In this document: positions 44,518-54,316 of the stretch, piece after piece | Numbering within the stretch: position 1 is the first letter of the stretch | How the letters are laid out: each line of letters starts with the position of its first letter | Origin: JALYNX01 sp963746905 | GTDB lineage: Bacteria > Actinomycetota > Acidimicrobiia > Spongiisociales > ZC4RG35 | Assembly (NCBI GenBank): GCA_963746905.1 | Contig: CAVVCY010000003.1 | Span: 186,001-250,000, forward strand | Reading direction: 5' to 3' | DNA: 64,000 nt | Translations under genes and position numbers: made by a program | The notes under the pieces: model-generated | Told to the model about the DNA's origin: nothing | Seen by the model: only the letters and a program-made list of their open reading frames with translations | Database searches by the model: none

Positions 44518-45629
44518 GAACCGAACGTCTCCCGCACCCCGGCTACAACCCGCTCCCGGTCCAGGTCGCTGAGGTTGGAGCCACTGGGAAGGCACAGGCC
44601 ATGGTCGAAGAGGTCGGCCGATACTTCGCCGCCGAAGACCGAGAATTCGGAGAACACCGGCTGCAGATGCATTGGCTTCCATACCGGGCGAGCCTCGATG
44701 TCGAGTGATTCCAGATGGAGCCTCACCTGCTCACGGTCGGTCCCCGCCGCCGACGGATCGATGGTGACGCAGGTGAGCCAGAAAGTCGATCGACAGGCCT
44801 CTCCCTCGGGCATGAAAGCCACTCCGGGTAGGTCTCCGAAAGCCGCGCGGTAGAACGCGTTGTGGTCGCGGCGTTTATCCACCCGTCGTTCCAGGTCGGC
44901 CAACTGGGACCGACCCAGTGCGGCGAGAAGGTTGGAAAGCCGGTAGTTGTAGCCGATGGTCGTGTGCTCGTAGTGGGGAGCCGGGTCCCGTGCCTGGGTC
45001 GCCAGCCAGCGAGCTTGACGGGCCCAGTCCTCCCGGTCGGTGACCAGGGCGCCACCTCCGCTCGTAGTGATGATCTTGTTTCCGTTGAACGAGAGCGTGG
45101 CCATCACCCCGAAGTTGCCGGCGCTGCGCCCCCGATAGGTCGATCCCAAAGCCTCAGCGGCATCCTCGATCAGCGGGACCTCGTGCTCGGCGCATAACGC
45201 CTCGATACGGTCGTACTCAGCGCATTGGCCGTAGATGTCGACCGGCACGCAAGCCGCGAAGCGGCCCCCGCTGGCCAGAGCTTCGCCCAACAGATCGGGG
45301 TCCATGTTCCAGGTGGCCCGATCACTGTCGACAAAGACCGGCTCGGCTCCGGTGTATCTGATCGCGTTGACGGTTGCCGCGAAAGTCAGGGACGATACGA
45401 GCACCCGATCCCCGGGACCCACCTCGAGGGCAAGCAGGCCAAGATGAAGGGCGGCGGTGCCGCTGGATAAGGCAACACCGTGGTCTCTCCCGGTCGCCTC
45501 GGCGAGCTCGCCTTCCAGACCGTCGACTTCAGGCCCGAGAGGGGCAATCCAGCCCGACTCGACAGCGCGTTGGATGGCAGAGCGGTCCTCGGCTCCCACA
45601 TCCGGGGGTGACAGATAGATCCTGGCCAT
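44514..45629 (-). CDS. PLP-dependent DegT/DnrJ/EryC1 sugar aminotransferase, PglE-like
   Basis: 371 residues. It opens with IYLSPPDVGAEDRSAIQRAV and SGWIAPLGPEVDGLE, like 4-aminotransferases acting on UDP-4-keto-6-deoxy-GlcNAc. The PLP lysine is in SFNGNKIITTSGGG. With the dehydratase at 51302 and the formyltransferase at 58292 it could make a 4-amino-4,6-dideoxy sugar. It is the first gene of the glycan locus to share a four-base overlap with nnr, so the two are co-translated despite unrelated functions. Confidence 0.88.
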   Translation of the reverse strand: MARIYLSPPDVGAEDRSAIQRAVESGWIAPLGPEVDGLEGELAEATGRDHGVALSSGTAALHLGLLALEVGPGDRVLVSSLTFAATVNAIRYTGAEPVFVDSDRATWNMDPDLLGEALASGGRFAACVPVDIYGQCAEYDRIEALCAEHEVPLIEDAAEALGSTYRGRSAGNFGVMATLSFNGNKIITTSGGGALVTDREDWARQARWLATQARDPAPHYEHTTIGYNYRLSNLLAALGRSQLADLERRVDKRRDHNAFYRAAFGDLPGVAFMPEGEACRSTFWLTCVTIDPSAAGTDREQVRLHLESLDIEARPVWKPMHLQPVFSEFSVFGGEVSADLFDHGLCLPSGSNLSDLDRERVVAGVRETFGS

Positions 45630-45641
45630 GTGAGGTTGAGG

Positions 45642-46796
45642 CTACCGAGCATCCGCAGGGGCGGAAGATGCCGCTGCGGCGGCGAGGAGAGCCTCGACCT
45701 GTCCAGCGATGCGGTCCAGGTCATGGTGGTCTGCAACCCAGTCCCGAGCCTCGATGTCGATCCGCTTCTCCCGGGACAGGTGCTCCACCAAAGCGGCGGC
45801 GAGACCGGCGACATCTCCGACCGGAACCAGAGTGGCGAGATGACCCTCGGCCGTGGCCTCTCTGACCGGGGGAATATCAAAGGCGACAACGGGAACCCCG
45901 ACGGCCATCGCTTCCAATACCGCGGTCCCGAGACCTTCCATGAGAGATGAAAAGACGAATACGTGGGCAGCAGCGAGGTAGTCGGGCACCTCCGACGTGT
46001 GCCCCACCAGGGTGACCGATCGATCCAAACCGAATCGCTCGATCGCCTCGGAAACTTGCTGACCCGCTTCCCCGTCGCGCCCGATGATGGCCAGCTGAGC
46101 GTCCGGGACTTGCTTGACCACCTCGGCGAAGGCCTCGACGAGAAGGCTCTGGCCCTTTTGTGGCGCCAATCGGCCGACGTTGACCGCCAGTGGGCCTTCG
46201 GGAAGTCGCAGTTCGGCACGTGACTGCTGGGAGGCCTCCGGCGGGTGGGGGACACCTCTCGGGATCACCGTGACCACGGACGGATCGACGCCGAGCAGGG
46301 CCGCGTTGCTCATCTTGACCTCCCCGGTCAGGGCACGAAAGCGAACCAGCTCACTCCGCGCGGCCCAACCGGCGATGGAGCGAAGCAGCCCGGCCCGCCG
46401 GGTCGAGGCACCAGGTTGGTAGCTGCGCAACGACTCGACGTCACCGGATAGCACGAGATTGGATACCACCGGGATCCGAAGACTTCGCCCCGCCAACTGT
46501 CCGACGATGTTGCCCAGAAATAGGCTGGTCTGAATCACGTCTGGCTTGAAGTCTCGACCAATCCGCCGCACGGCGGTCACGGCGCGGGGCCACGATCGCG
46601 AGCCAGTCCCCTCCTGGAGACCGATGGTCTGCACCGATATCTCCCTTTCTGCGAGCTTGTCGGCCAACTCCATTCGGTCATAGAGAGTGACGACGCGTTG
46701 CTCGGTGCCGGGTGAGAACCGGGTCACTTCACGAACCAGTCCCTGCTCGGCACCACCGGACGCCGCAAGGCTGTCGATGACGTGCAAGACCCTCAT
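45642..46796 (-). CDS. Glycosyltransferase family 4
   Basis: 384 residues in a GT-B fold. VLHVIDSLAASGGAEQGLV is a typical GT4 start; VNVGRLAPQKGQSLLVEAF opens the donor domain and SSLMEGLGTAVLEAMAVGVPVVA carries the ExFG-like element. It transfers a sugar onto the lipid-linked glycan. It stands 12 bases upstream of the aminotransferase gene on the same strand, probably one operon with nnr. The gene is intact. Confidence 0.88.
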   Translation of the reverse strand: MRVLHVIDSLAASGGAEQGLVREVTRFSPGTEQRVVTLYDRMELADKLAEREISVQTIGLQEGTGSRSWPRAVTAVRRIGRDFKPDVIQTSLFLGNIVGQLAGRSLRIPVVSNLVLSGDVESLRSYQPGASTRRAGLLRSIAGWAARSELVRFRALTGEVKMSNAALLGVDPSVVTVIPRGVPHPPEASQQSRAELRLPEGPLAVNVGRLAPQKGQSLLVEAFAEVVKQVPDAQLAIIGRDGEAGQQVSEAIERFGLDRSVTLVGHTSEVPDYLAAAHVFVFSSLMEGLGTAVLEAMAVGVPVVAFDIPPVREATAEGHLATLVPVGDVAGLAAALVEHLSREKRIDIEARDWVADHHDLDRIAGQVEALLAAAAASSAPADAR

Positions 46797-46915
46797 ATGG
46801 CCCTTCGAAAGGGGATTTATCGAATGACCGAGGCTAGTGGGACCCCTGGCCTGGCCCTGTGACGTAGGGACGAATAGATCCGGTAGAGGGCCTGCAGGTC
46901 TTACGATCCCTCCCC

Positions 46916-47812
46916 ATGTCGGACTCCCTCTCGACGCTCCTCGACCTTCTGACGCGCCCCGAGTTCTTCATAGGGGGCTTCTTCGGACTCGCCGGGCTGG
47001 TCCTGATCTACTTGGCCAGGACGGACGAGGGCCCGGTGCTCGAGTGGGGGCTGACTCTCACCGGCGCAGCGTTCATTGCCGTGAGTCTGGCTGTGGGGTC
47101 GAGACTTTCCCTATTGGCTTCCCTGGCGACATTAATGATCGGTGGATGGATGGCCCGCCCCCCAAGCGGGAGCGCCCGAGCACCGTTCGGTTGGATCCTC
47201 ATCGTCGTCGGAGCAGTGGCGATGGTGCTTCGGGGCGGTTTCGCCGACGTTGGGTGGCTCGCGGTTCTGGCCCCAATCGCGACAATCGCTATCGGAGCGG
47301 TTCTCGCCGCCTGGGCCAACCGACTGCCCCAGGACGTCCTTGGGATCATGATTGCGATAAGCGCCTTCGGTATCTGGGTCACGGTGCCCGAGACCGAGAC
47401 TGCGAGAGCCCTGCTCGGGGCATCAATTCCGATGGCTGCGGCCACGCTGCCATTAATCCGCGCCAGGCTCGGCTCATCAGGCGCCTTTGCCCTCGCCGGG
47501 CTCCTGGTCTGGGTGGTCGCCACCGGGGGCGAGGCACGCTCGGCCTCCGTAGTGGGTGGGTGGGCGTGCATCGGAGCGATCGCCATACTCCCCCTCTACC
47601 ACCCGCCGGTCACTGCCCTGGTTGGGCGGAGGAGAGTCGTTGTGGTCGTGATCCACACCGTGATCGTGGTAGTCGCTTCAAGGGTGATCGGCCTTTGGGA
47701 GTCTGGCGGCCTGGCGCTGCTCGCTGCTGTTGCACTGTTTGTGGTGTCCTACCTGGTACTCGGGCTCCTGCCGTCGATTCGCACCCGTAAGACCGCGGTG
47801 ACCAAGGCGTAG
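46916..47812 (+). CDS. Multi-pass membrane protein of unknown function
   Basis: 298 residues with about nine to ten hydrophobic helices and very few polar residues, except a short C-terminal basic tail. I do not recognise a family or a catalytic motif. It is a single plus-strand gene between two minus-strand operons, with its own 120-base upstream gap shared with the divergent glycosyltransferase. A transporter, flippase or polymerase role in the glycan locus is possible; nothing in the sequence decides it. Confidence 0.75.
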   Translation: MSDSLSTLLDLLTRPEFFIGGFFGLAGLVLIYLARTDEGPVLEWGLTLTGAAFIAVSLAVGSRLSLLASLATLMIGGWMARPPSGSARAPFGWILIVVGAVAMVLRGGFADVGWLAVLAPIATIAIGAVLAAWANRLPQDVLGIMIAISAFGIWVTVPETETARALLGASIPMAAATLPLIRARLGSSGAFALAGLLVWVVATGGEARSASVVGGWACIGAIAILPLYHPPVTALVGRRRVVVVVIHTVIVVVASRVIGLWESGGLALLAAVALFVVSYLVLGLLPSIRTRKTAVTKA

Positions 47813-47881
47813 TAGTCCGATTCGAGGGCACAATGAGCAACGCAACGTCACCTTCCGGGAGATGACCGGCTGACACGATCC

Positions 47882-48673
47882 TCAGGGGCCGGTGTAACCC
47901 TTCACCCGGCGCCGGATGATCTCCTCCAGGCGTAGGCCTCCCCGCAGTCGAGCACGGAAGAAGCGAAACCCATCGGAGAGCTGAACCGGGTAACGACGCA
48001 AGAGATGTGGATCCAGATCCTTCGCAGGGCGACGAGAGCCTGCCAGGGCAGCCGACGAGTAGCGGTCCTTCACCGGACGATCCGCACTCGGGGACCAGTA
48101 GCCCCAGGGGTAGGCAAAATGGGTTGGGCGAACGCCCAACCTCTTCTCGATCAGGTCATCGCTGATCCCCAGCTCCTCCTCGATCGCTTCTGTCGAGAGC
48201 TTTCGTAGGTCGGAATGACGGTGGGTGTGCCCTCCAACGGTCATCAACCCTGACTCCAACATCACCCCGATCTCATCCCAGGTCAATGGGTCCGCCCTCC
48301 CGGCTGGCCCGAGGGGCGTCCCCGTCTCAATCGACTCGGTAGCGAGATAGACAGTGAACGGAAGGCCGAATTCATTGAGGAGGGGGAAAGCGGTCTCGAA
48401 GGTGTCCCGATACCCATCGTCGAAAGTAAGCACCACAAGCATCTCGGCGCCCGGCGCCCCCCAACCGACAAGGGCTTCACCGAGATCGACAACCTGGCGA
48501 TTGGCCGATAGCCATTCGATTTGACGGCGAAAGTCCGCAAGGCTCACCTCCATCTGTCGACCCAATCCGGCCTCCACCTGGTGATAGATCAGGAGGCGGG
48601 GCCCGGAAGGAGAGGGCAGCAGGGCGTCGGTGACAGTCGATGCGACCTTGACCGCAGTTCGGGTCAGGGACAC
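47882..48673 (-). CDS. Polysaccharide deacetylase (NodB homology domain)
   Basis: 263 residues. CE4 motifs are complete: LTFDDGYRDTF (motif 1, catalytic and metal aspartates), GGHTHRHSDL (motif 2, two metal histidines) and FAYPWGYWS (motif 3). It removes acetyl groups from N-acetylated sugars of glycan or peptidoglycan. There is no clear signal peptide. It starts three bases after the BY-kinase-like gene on the same strand. Confidence 0.9.
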   Translation of the reverse strand: MSLTRTAVKVASTVTDALLPSPSGPRLLIYHQVEAGLGRQMEVSLADFRRQIEWLSANRQVVDLGEALVGWGAPGAEMLVVLTFDDGYRDTFETAFPLLNEFGLPFTVYLATESIETGTPLGPAGRADPLTWDEIGVMLESGLMTVGGHTHRHSDLRKLSTEAIEEELGISDDLIEKRLGVRPTHFAYPWGYWSPSADRPVKDRYSSAALAGSRRPAKDLDPHLLRRYPVQLSDGFRFFRARLRGGLRLEEIIRRRVKGYTGP

Positions 48674-48675
48674 GC

Positions 48676-50622
48676 CTAGCCGGTGGCGAGGAGAGAATTC
48701 ATCTCATCCTCGGTGAGAACCGGGAAGAGCAGAAGCCCCAGTCGCTGGAGTGGGGCAAGGTTGGCTCGATATCCGGCGGACCAATCGGGATTCCATTCCC
48801 ACGCTCCACCTTTGACTCGCTTGCGCGAAACCTTGGTCTCTTCGTCGACTGTGATACCGAGCAGCAAGCCCAGCGAGGTCTCCATGCGCCGCACCTCGCG
48901 GATGCGGGCCTCCAGAAGCGCCGCTTGCTCGCCGTCGCCCTTGATGTTGGCGGACTTCGAGTTCCTCTCCAGCTCATCGATCACCCGGCTGGTGACCTGG
49001 GTCATGAGATTCTCGATCTTTTGGCGGTCGAAACGATGCGCAGGAACCAGTACCTGGACCGCCCCCTCCTCGCTGGTCAGATGCCAGACCGGGGGATCGC
49101 CGTTGGTGCGCTTCAAGTGGCGGAGGAAGAATTCGCTGGCAAGCCACTCGTCGACAGTGACCACCTCACGACCGGTGCCGACCGCGAGTATCTCTTCCAT
49201 CTCGGCGACGATGGCGTCGGCGGTGTGCGGCGCGACTTCGCGATGTAGCTCGTCCATGAGCCATCGCCCTACGGACGGATGCTCGGTGAGGGACCGGAAT
49301 GGGAGAAAACCGCTCAACGCCACCTCGTCAACCACGTCGTCGGAGAAGTCCCCTTCCCCGTAACTGGCAGTCATCATGTCTTCGACCCTCGAGACGAGGT
49401 AGTCGGCGACTGCTTCGAAGGCGACTTCGGGCGATGCGCCGTCCAGGGCAGTCAACAATTCCCGACCGAATTCGCTCGCCTCAGCGGCCTCCTGCAGCGT
49501 GCTCACCCGTTCCACCAAGTCGTGCAGCGAGTCAGGGGGCCCAATCGGCCCCCGATGGCTCGGGCTCGGATAATGACTCAATCTCGAAACTGGAGAAGAA
49601 GCCGGCACCACGTGGGTTTCCGGAGCGACATGCTCGACGGCGCCATCACCCATGCCCCACAACGCCCGCTCGGAGCGCTGGAGGAAGACGGCGCCCATAA
49701 TCGAGACTTGCCTTTGCACCACGTCGAACATGAGGTTGTTGATCTGTGGAATCGTCGACCTTCCGGGTGTCAGCACCACGACACTGCGACGGAGCCGTTG
49801 CATGGCCACCTGGGCCGCAGGAGTCCCGATGTCCCCGACGGCCACCACGACCATGTCGAAGTGCTTGCTCGCCTCGTCGATGAAGGCTCTGAATTGTCGT
49901 CCGGCAAGCGCGTCACCTGGAGATGGTGGTGGTGGTCCCGAAGGAACAACGGCCAGGTCGGGCGGATGAACAGAGAGTTCGATACCGCCGCTGCGACGGC
50001 TCGCTCGAATCCCATCGACTCCGGATTCAGCGTCAAGACGCCTGATAGCGATGAGCCACCCACCTTGTACTCGGCACACCGCCGAGTCGCTGGCAAAGTC
50101 GGCATCGACCAACAGCACTGACGACCCTGCGCTGGCCATGGAGACTGCGAGATCGGTGGCCAGGGCATGAACCCCTGGAGCCGAAACGTTATGAGCGGTT
50201 ATCGCCAGGGTGGCACCGGTCGAGGGGAGTTGGGCCTCGACCACCGAGCGCAACGCCTGAATTGCCGGCTTTCTGGCCCCACCCTCGGTCGTGTCGTACC
50301 AGGCCTCCCCGACACCCGCGCCGACACGTCGAGCGGGAACCTCGCCGAGGAAGGCGATTTCGAGATCCTCAGGCAGCCAGACCGGCTTCTTGGCTCGAGT
50401 GATGAACACCAGGCCGAGCAGTGCCAGGGCGATACCTCCAAGTAATCCGATGAGCCCGTTGATCAAGGGCTTGGCCGGATTTCCGGTGAGATTGGCGAAG
50501 AGCGCGGGGTCGATAGATGCCGCTGTCGATGATGCCCAGGTCGCTCGAAGCAATTGCTCGTACTCGGTAGCGAGCTGAGTGAGACCATTTTGGAGAGAAG
50601 TGAGCTTGAACTGATCGGCCAC
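48676..50622 (-). CDS. BY-kinase-like protein with a PglX/BREX-methyltransferase-like C-terminal region
   Basis: The 648-residue frame begins inside a Wzz-type coiled region, has a membrane helix (about 54-74) and then a CpsD-like fold: LLVDADF (Walker A') and the FDMVVVAVGDIG region. The P-loop position reads NVSAPGVHALATDLA, with no GK[S/T], so ATP binding is probably lost. After a proline-rich linker (about 335-360), residues about 480-640 resemble the end of PglX-type DNA methyltransferases: VDEWLASEFFLRHLKR, PPVWHLTSEEGAVQVLVPAHR and WNPDWSAGYRANLAPLQ. No methyltransferase motif (NPPY) is present. Role unknown. The N-terminal Wzz part continues, frameshifted, to 51311. Confidence 0.7.
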   Translation of the reverse strand: MADQFKLTSLQNGLTQLATEYEQLLRATWASSTAASIDPALFANLTGNPAKPLINGLIGLLGGIALALLGLVFITRAKKPVWLPEDLEIAFLGEVPARRVGAGVGEAWYDTTEGGARKPAIQALRSVVEAQLPSTGATLAITAHNVSAPGVHALATDLAVSMASAGSSVLLVDADFASDSAVCRVQGGWLIAIRRLDAESGVDGIRASRRSGGIELSVHPPDLAVVPSGPPPPSPGDALAGRQFRAFIDEASKHFDMVVVAVGDIGTPAAQVAMQRLRRSVVVLTPGRSTIPQINNLMFDVVQRQVSIMGAVFLQRSERALWGMGDGAVEHVAPETHVVPASSPVSRLSHYPSPSHRGPIGPPDSLHDLVERVSTLQEAAEASEFGRELLTALDGASPEVAFEAVADYLVSRVEDMMTASYGEGDFSDDVVDEVALSGFLPFRSLTEHPSVGRWLMDELHREVAPHTADAIVAEMEEILAVGTGREVVTVDEWLASEFFLRHLKRTNGDPPVWHLTSEEGAVQVLVPAHRFDRQKIENLMTQVTSRVIDELERNSKSANIKGDGEQAALLEARIREVRRMETSLGLLLGITVDEETKVSRKRVKGGAWEWNPDWSAGYRANLAPLQRLGLLLFPVLTEDEMNSLLATG

Positions 50623-51311
50623 GCTCAGCTGGTTGAGGAGCCGGGCGGAAGCCCAGCCTTCTCGGATTGGAGGTCTGCCAGTGCCTGTTCAAGTTTCTGT
50701 CGTCGCGCGTTGCGGCCGGAAGGTCGTCGGTGCAGCGACGTCCTCGTCGATCAGCGCTTGGTCCAATTCGTCTGTTGTCGGCAACGATCTGTTGGTCGAG
50801 GAAGGCGTGCCGATTCGACCAGCTTCTGCTGTTCCGAAGTGAGGGCGATTGCAGCTCATCGATCTGGGCCTGGATGAGGTTCGCTCTGTCGACTACTTCG
50901 GCAATCCAGGTGCCACCGATCCACCCGCCGCAGGATCGACCGTCCAAGTAGGCTGTCACCAAGGCCTTCGCCTTGGCGTTGGCCTCCTCTTTGGTTTCTC
51001 CGTGGCACGGAAGGCGAGCCGACCTGTGACGTCATCGATCTCGATCGACAGACGTCTGGTCCGCAACAAGCAGGTCGCCGGTCGCCAGATGGGCCCTCTC
51101 GAGTGTGGTGTCACGCACTGTTTGCAGGGAGTCGGCGGTCTGACCCTCCTTGGCTTCGAAGCGAATGAAGATGGTCGCCTGAATCTGTTGCTGGCGATTC
51201 TCGTTGGCGAGGATTGGTGAAGTACCAACCGGCAATCAGTCCGAGCAACCCGACGCCAAGAATGACGTACCATCGGTCCCGGAGGACCCGAAGCAGTCGT
51301 CTCAGCTCCAT
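50623..51311 (-). pseudogene. N-terminal Wzz domain of the BY-kinase-like gene, repeatedly frameshifted
   Basis: From ATG 51311 the protein reads MELRRLLRVLRDRWYVILG and a membrane helix, as in chain-length regulators. It then changes frame about eight times. The pieces, in order, include ILANENRQQQIQATIFIRF, LSIEIDDVTGRLAFRAT, EANAKAKALVTAYLDG, DRANLIQAQIDELQS, LTSEQQKLVESA, AFLDQQIVADN, TDELDQALIDEDV and QKLEQALADLQSEK before joining the intact frame at 50622. Together they make a normal Wzz periplasmic coiled coil. Either this is a decaying domain or, more likely, a poorly resolved stretch of consensus. Confidence 0.65.
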
Positions 51312-53231
51312 TGTGGTTCGAACTCGGCGGTGTCGACTTGGGCCTCGACGCTGATGGCGGCATTGGCCAGATGAGCGAGCAACCGTCTCACTTCGTCCTG
51401 GTTTCCCTCACGGGCAGCGTCCTCGAGGTCGGCGACGCTATCCAAGACGACGTATGCAGTTGGGTGACCAAGTTGAGCCTCGAAAATCTGCGGGTTCCGT
51501 GTGAGAGCCATCGGATCAGTCGAAAGTCTCTCGGTGAGCTTCTCCCCGGGCCGACGGCCAGTGTACTCGATTGCAATATCTGTACCAGGGGTGAGACCGG
51601 CGAGTCGAATCAAACTTCGGGCCAGATCGACGATACGCACCGGCTCGCCCATGTCGAGAACGAAACACTTCGGATCCGTCTGAGCAAGGGCAGATGCCTG
51701 GAGCACCAGCTGGACGGCCTCATCGACAGTCATGAAGTAGCGAGTCATCTCGGCGTCGGTGACAGTGACCGGCCCACCGATCTTGATCTGCTCGACAAAG
51801 GTCGGAATCACGCTTCCCCGACTTCCGAGTACGTTTCCGAATCTGACGGCTGTATACACACACCCATCGTTCCGGTGCTGGCCCAACTGGACCATCAACT
51901 CTGCAATTCGTTTGGTGGCTCCCATCACAGATGCCGGATCGACGGCCTTGTCGGTGGAGATCAGGACGAAATGGCTCATACCGGCGCGCGACCCGGCCTC
52001 GATGACGTTCCGAGTGCCGACGACATTGGTCAACACCGCCTCGTCGGGGAACTCCTCGAGCACCGGGACATGCTTCAAAGCGGCGGCGTGGAAAACAACA
52101 TCGGGGCGAATCCGCTCGAACGTGCGCAGTGTCTTGTCGGCATCGCGAACGTCGGCGAGCACGATGTGCGCCTCGCCCTTCCAGCCGAGCGATGCGTCAT
52201 GAAGCAAGGTCTCATCACGATCCAGGGCCCACACGCCTGCTGGCTCAAACCCAAGGACCTGCCCGACGATTTCCCCACCGATCGATCCGCCGGCGCCCGT
52301 GATCAAGACCCTCTTGTCCTTGAGAAGCGTGGCCACCTCTTCGAGATCGGTGGCCACCCGGGGACGGGCGAGAAGGTCTTCGACACTTATGTCGCGGATA
52401 TCGACTGCCCCTGAACGATCCTCCATGACATCCTCGGCAGCGGGAAGGATTCGCAGCCGAACATCGACTTCGAGACAGCGGTCCACGACTTCCCGGGTTC
52501 GCACCGGATCGGTTCCAACGACCACCACCTCGTCGATTTCATATTCACGCACGACATCGGCGAGCTCTCCGAGATGGCCGAGTATGCGCAGACCCGCCAG
52601 TCGTCGAACCGACTCGGATTCGGTCGGGCCTTCGGAGATGAATCCCACTGCCAACGCCTCGTCGGCAAGGGTGGGGATCTGACGGGCAAAAACGGCCGCT
52701 TCCCGCCCGGTGCCGACTATCAGGATCCGGCTTCCCCCGCCGGTCTTTCGAAAGGAAAACAATCGTGAGCGAAATCGAACCAACCCCATGCCGGCGAGAG
52801 TCAGGAACGAGCCGATGACCACGACTGCTACCGGGACAATGATGGAGTTGGACAGGTTCTTGAGGATCAAGGACATGCCGAGCACCAGGGCACCCGCAAC
52901 GACATTTGCCCGGACGACTTTCATCGCCTCATCTGTGGACGCGTGCTCCCAGACGTGGCCGTAGGCGCCGGAAATCACATTCGCCAGGATGTGGATGAGG
53001 ATGATCAGGGGAAGGGCTATCGCCAGATCGAGGAAGTAGCGGCGTGGATCTGACGACTCCGGAATCCAGCATCCTGATCACAAGGGCCACGGAATAGGCC
53101 GAAATGATGATCATGACATCAATGAATGCGAACACGATGTCGGCCCGGAAACTGGCTGCCGCTACTGACATGGCTCGCCGCACCCGCGCCAGCCAGGACT
53201 CCCCACTGATAGCTCCGCCCAACAACTTCAA
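51302..53231 (-). CDS. Membrane-anchored NDP-sugar 4,6-dehydratase, CapD/WbpM/PglF type
   Basis: About 640 residues with N-terminal membrane helices (FAFIDVMIIISAYSVALVI and the following YFLDLAIALPLIILIHILA), a first nucleotide-binding domain (ILIVGTGREAAVFARQ) and the catalytic SDR domain with TGAGGSIG, AALKHVPVLEEFP and STDKAVDPASVMGATKR. The M-x3-K in place of Y-x3-K is typical of WbpM-like enzymes. It converts UDP-GlcNAc to UDP-4-keto-6-deoxy-GlcNAc. One extra base near 53069 splits the N-terminal part (52929-53231) from the rest. Confidence 0.88.
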
Positions 53232-53430
53232 CGCCTCCCAAATAAAGCCCTGCGTGATTGGGCAGGGCCTCCCAGAACGAGAAAGCTATCACAGATCAGT
53301 TGTTGCCGAAAGTGGCAATTGAACGCTGCCCGTGGTCATGGGAGTATGTAGGGACAGGTTGGGGAAGACACCGGGTCGCAATACGATCAATCACGCCCGG
53401 TTCAAACAATGGATTTCTGGGAGGATTCGA
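53232..53430. promoter_or_regulatory. Divergent intergenic region between dehydratase and epimerase genes
   Basis: About 200 bases that must hold the promoters of the minus-strand dehydratase operon and the plus-strand epimerase operon. GGGAGG at 53419-53424 is the ribosome binding site for ATG 53431. No operator was recognised. Confidence 0.4.
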
Positions 53431-54316
53431 ATGAGGGTCGTGGTCACAGGTGCTGCCGGCTTCCTAGGCGGGCACATTGCACGAAATTTTCGCGATGTCG
53501 GTTGGGAGGTCACCGCGTTCGACGTGGCCCCGTTCAATGAGACCGGCATTCAGTTTGCCCAGGGTGACTTGACCGACGGCAACTCGGTAGATCAGGCAAT
53601 CGCCGGGGCGGATGTCGTGGCCCATGTCGGTGCCATCGGCGATGTCTATCTCGCAGGGGAGCAGCCGACGCTCGCAGCTGAAGTCAACGTGCTCGGCACC
53701 GCCAACGTCATCGAAGCCGCAGTTCGTCACGGAGCCCGAATGGTTTACGCCTCGACCTGGGAGGTCTACGGCGAGCCTCGATATGAACCGCTCGACGAAG
53801 ACCACCCGACCATGCCCGACCACCCCTACAGCATCACCAAGCTCGGCGGAGAGTCATTGGTCCTGGCCGCGACCCATCTTCGATCACTATCCGCCATCGC
53901 CCTCCGTCTGGGGACTGCCTACGGATCCGGTCTGCGCCCCAATTCGGTGTTCCGGATCTTCATCGACCGCGCCCGACGCGGGGAACCGATCACCATCCAG
54001 GGAGACGGTTCGCAGGGGCGCCAGTTCACCCATTCGTCCGACATCGCGCGCGCCTTTCACATCGCCGCCGGCTCGGACGTGTCCGGGATAGCGATCAACA
54101 CTGTGGCTTCCGAGACTGTCACGATCCGAGAGCTTGCTGAGAAGATCGTGAAACGTTTCCCGACCGAGCTCACCTTCGGTGAGCCGCGACCCGGGAGATG
54201 TTCCTCCAGCGGCGGTCTCTGCGAAACGGGCCGAGGAGGTGCTGGGCTGGCACTCGGAGATGCCTTTCGACCAGGGCCTCACAGAATTGATCGATGGCCT
54301 CGTCGACGCCGGGTGA
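53431..54316 (+). CDS. NAD-dependent sugar epimerase/dehydratase, one-base shift near the end
   Basis: An extended SDR: MRVVVTGAAGFLGGHIA at the start, YASTWEVYGEP and PYSITKLGGE with the catalytic YxxxK. The start at 53431 follows GGGAGG; upstream extension to 53332 is unlikely. At 54193-54195 a GGG should be GG: after that the expected GDVPPAAVSAKRAEEVLGW and DQGLTELIDGLVDAG are in the next frame and end at TGA 54316, overlapping the following start by 23 bases. Without the correction the frame runs to 54375 with an unrelated tail. Sugar substrate unknown. Confidence 0.82.

Noticed and set aside
48676..50622. A BREX or other phage-defence system
   Set aside because: Only the PglX-like C-terminal region is present; there is no methyltransferase core, no BrxC/PglY, PglZ or BrxL gene in the window.
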